Assembly: GCA_036023115.1 (NCBI GenBank)
Contig: JAYKKT010000046.1
Span: forward strand, 2,802,501-2,866,500
Length of the DNA: 64,000 bases
Reading direction: 5' to 3'
Source of the DNA: Brasenia schreberi
Taxonomy: Eukaryota; Streptophyta; Magnoliopsida; Nymphaeales; Cabombaceae
Position 1 is the first letter of the stretch. Each line of letters begins with the position of its first letter. The position numbers and the translations under genes are program-made. Positions 63,346 to 64,000 of this stretch are shown here, in pieces. The notes under the pieces are model-generated. The model ran no database searches. It was not told the origin of the DNA and saw only the letters and a list, made by a program, of their open reading frames with translations.

Positions 63346-63745
63346 TGTAAGGAAATGGCCATTCTCGGCAACCCAAGCACAGAAATGGCTGGACTGGCCA
63401 TCCAACTGTTATATGTGGATGGGATGCAGAAAATAGTGGTTGTAACGGCCATCAAAAGCCGAAACCGTCGGATAGTTTCCGAATACAACTATAATGGTTG
63501 GGATAAGGGGCTTCATGATAGGAAAGCTCTGTGAAAAAATCCGGGAAGGAATGGAGCAGGCGACAGATCAGTATCCATCTATCAATCATTAACTGATACA
63601 CAAAGAAATACTGAGAAACAGAGAGCCTTCTTCCCAGGCAAACCTCATTGAGAGGAAACCTCAAAACATCAAAATCACATACTCCGCTGCTGCATACCTG
63701 AGCGAGAAGATCAGGGCATCGGGAGGTCGACAGAAGGAAAACACA
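63346..63745 (+). repeat. 3' LTR of the Copia element
   Basis: Begins TGTAAGGAAATGGCCATTC and ends GAAGGAAAACACA at 63745, followed by the GCTCT duplication. Against the 5' LTR it has an extra TGGCTGGACTGGCC stretch and lacks the TATA-like segment. Confidence 0.8.
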
Positions 63746-63750
63746 GCTCT

Positions 63751-64000
63751 TTCATCTGCTTTATCAGGTTTCTTGCAAAATGAGGAACAATATATTTATG
63801 TACTGAGAAGGAAAACACAGTATCTTTTTTCATCATTAGACTTTGTCTGGATAGCTATTTGAGGATTTAATTGGTAAATCCTTTGGCAGAGGTACTGGGA
63901 GTTGTTTATAATCCTGTGATTATTGAGCTTACCAATGAGCTACTGTTTGCAGCAAATGGAAAAAGATTAAGAGACACTGCCTCATACTGTCTATGCTCTG
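63751..64000. other. Host sequence right of the Copia element, no exon recognised
   Basis: It resumes TTCATCTGCTTTATC, presumably intron 3 of the ESF2-like gene. A GTTTGCAG acceptor-like site at about 63947-63954 is followed by codons that do not match the expected ESF2 continuation, so I do not call an exon. Confidence 0.4.

Larger units (their letters stand above)
57703..63745 (+). mobile_element. Ty1/Copia LTR retrotransposon, structurally complete, coding region dead
   Basis: Both LTRs (57703-58140 and 63346-63745) start TG and end CA and are flanked by GCTCT. Domains follow the Copia order. Gag-like frames lie at about 59590-60170. Protease has WWIDSGS at about 60212. The integrase zinc region is WHKCLGYIS..CSSC (the second His of WHxxLGH is Tyr), and the integrase core has DLYGPFR and FIDDYSRYMYLYLL. 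Reverse transcriptase carries DLHQLDVKTTFLN and LYVDD, and the RNase H end is KHIMVKYHYVHD. Numerous stops and frameshifts break every domain, so it is not autonomous. It is inserted about 380 bp after exon 3 of the ESF2-like gene, in the same orientation. Confidence 0.92.

Noticed and set aside
63947..64000. Exon 4 of the ESF2-like gene
   Set aside because: An acceptor-like site exists, but downstream codons do not fit the expected RRM continuation and soon reach a stop in the relevant frame.

Overview
This is a nuclear genomic window from a flowering plant. Its genes have plant-style GT-AG introns, and they include a CLE-type signalling peptide, a plastid-type lipoamide dehydrogenase copy, a plant SAR1 and a plant MARCH-type RING protein. 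Spaces between genes are long, AT-rich and full of degenerate transposons. (TA)n, (GA)n and (CA)n microsatellites are exceptionally dense. The sequence alone does not identify the species.

Layout. 1-97 (-): start of a secreted-protein ORF leaving the left edge. About 280-10400: no convincing complete gene, only microsatellites, foldback elements, MITE-like and SINE-like repeats. 10957-11199 (+): a CLE prepropeptide gene. 11200-15200: repeats. 15217-18027 (-): a Yip1-family Golgi membrane protein, six exons. 18262-18526 (+): a broken copy of the last exon of SAR1. 20220-23264 (-): intact SAR1 GTPase. 24-28 kb: repeats, LINE relics and an orphan exon-like segment. 28519-28837 (+): RPL29 with telo-box promoter motifs. 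30594-34328 (-): 3' half of a plastid-type dihydrolipoyl dehydrogenase gene with an in-frame stop, abutting a degenerate Copia fragment (about 34.4-36.0 kb). 37518-40741 (-): universal stress protein, four exons. 41-50.7 kb: gene-free repeat-rich stretch. 50814-54662 (+): MARCH-type RINGv membrane protein, seven exons. 56642-57323 (+): first three exons of an ESF2/ABT1-like RNA-binding protein. A degenerate but structurally complete Copia LTR element follows at 57703-63745, with matching 5-bp target duplications.

No operon-like organisation is expected. SAR1 (COPII budding) and the Yip1-family gene (Golgi/TGN membrane) are neighbours that both act in secretion, but that is probably chance. 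All exon models were built by hand from splice signals and reading frame. Five of the intact models (Yip1, SAR1, RPL29, USP, RINGv) close perfectly in frame.

Items most worth a second look: the CLE peptide with Cys at the normally Gly position 6; the inverted SAR1 exon copy in the putative promoter of the Yip1 gene; the decapitated LPD gene; a tRNA-derived SINE-like family with at least seven copies in 64 kb; and a MITE family repeatedly found directly beside (TA)n(GA)n tracts.
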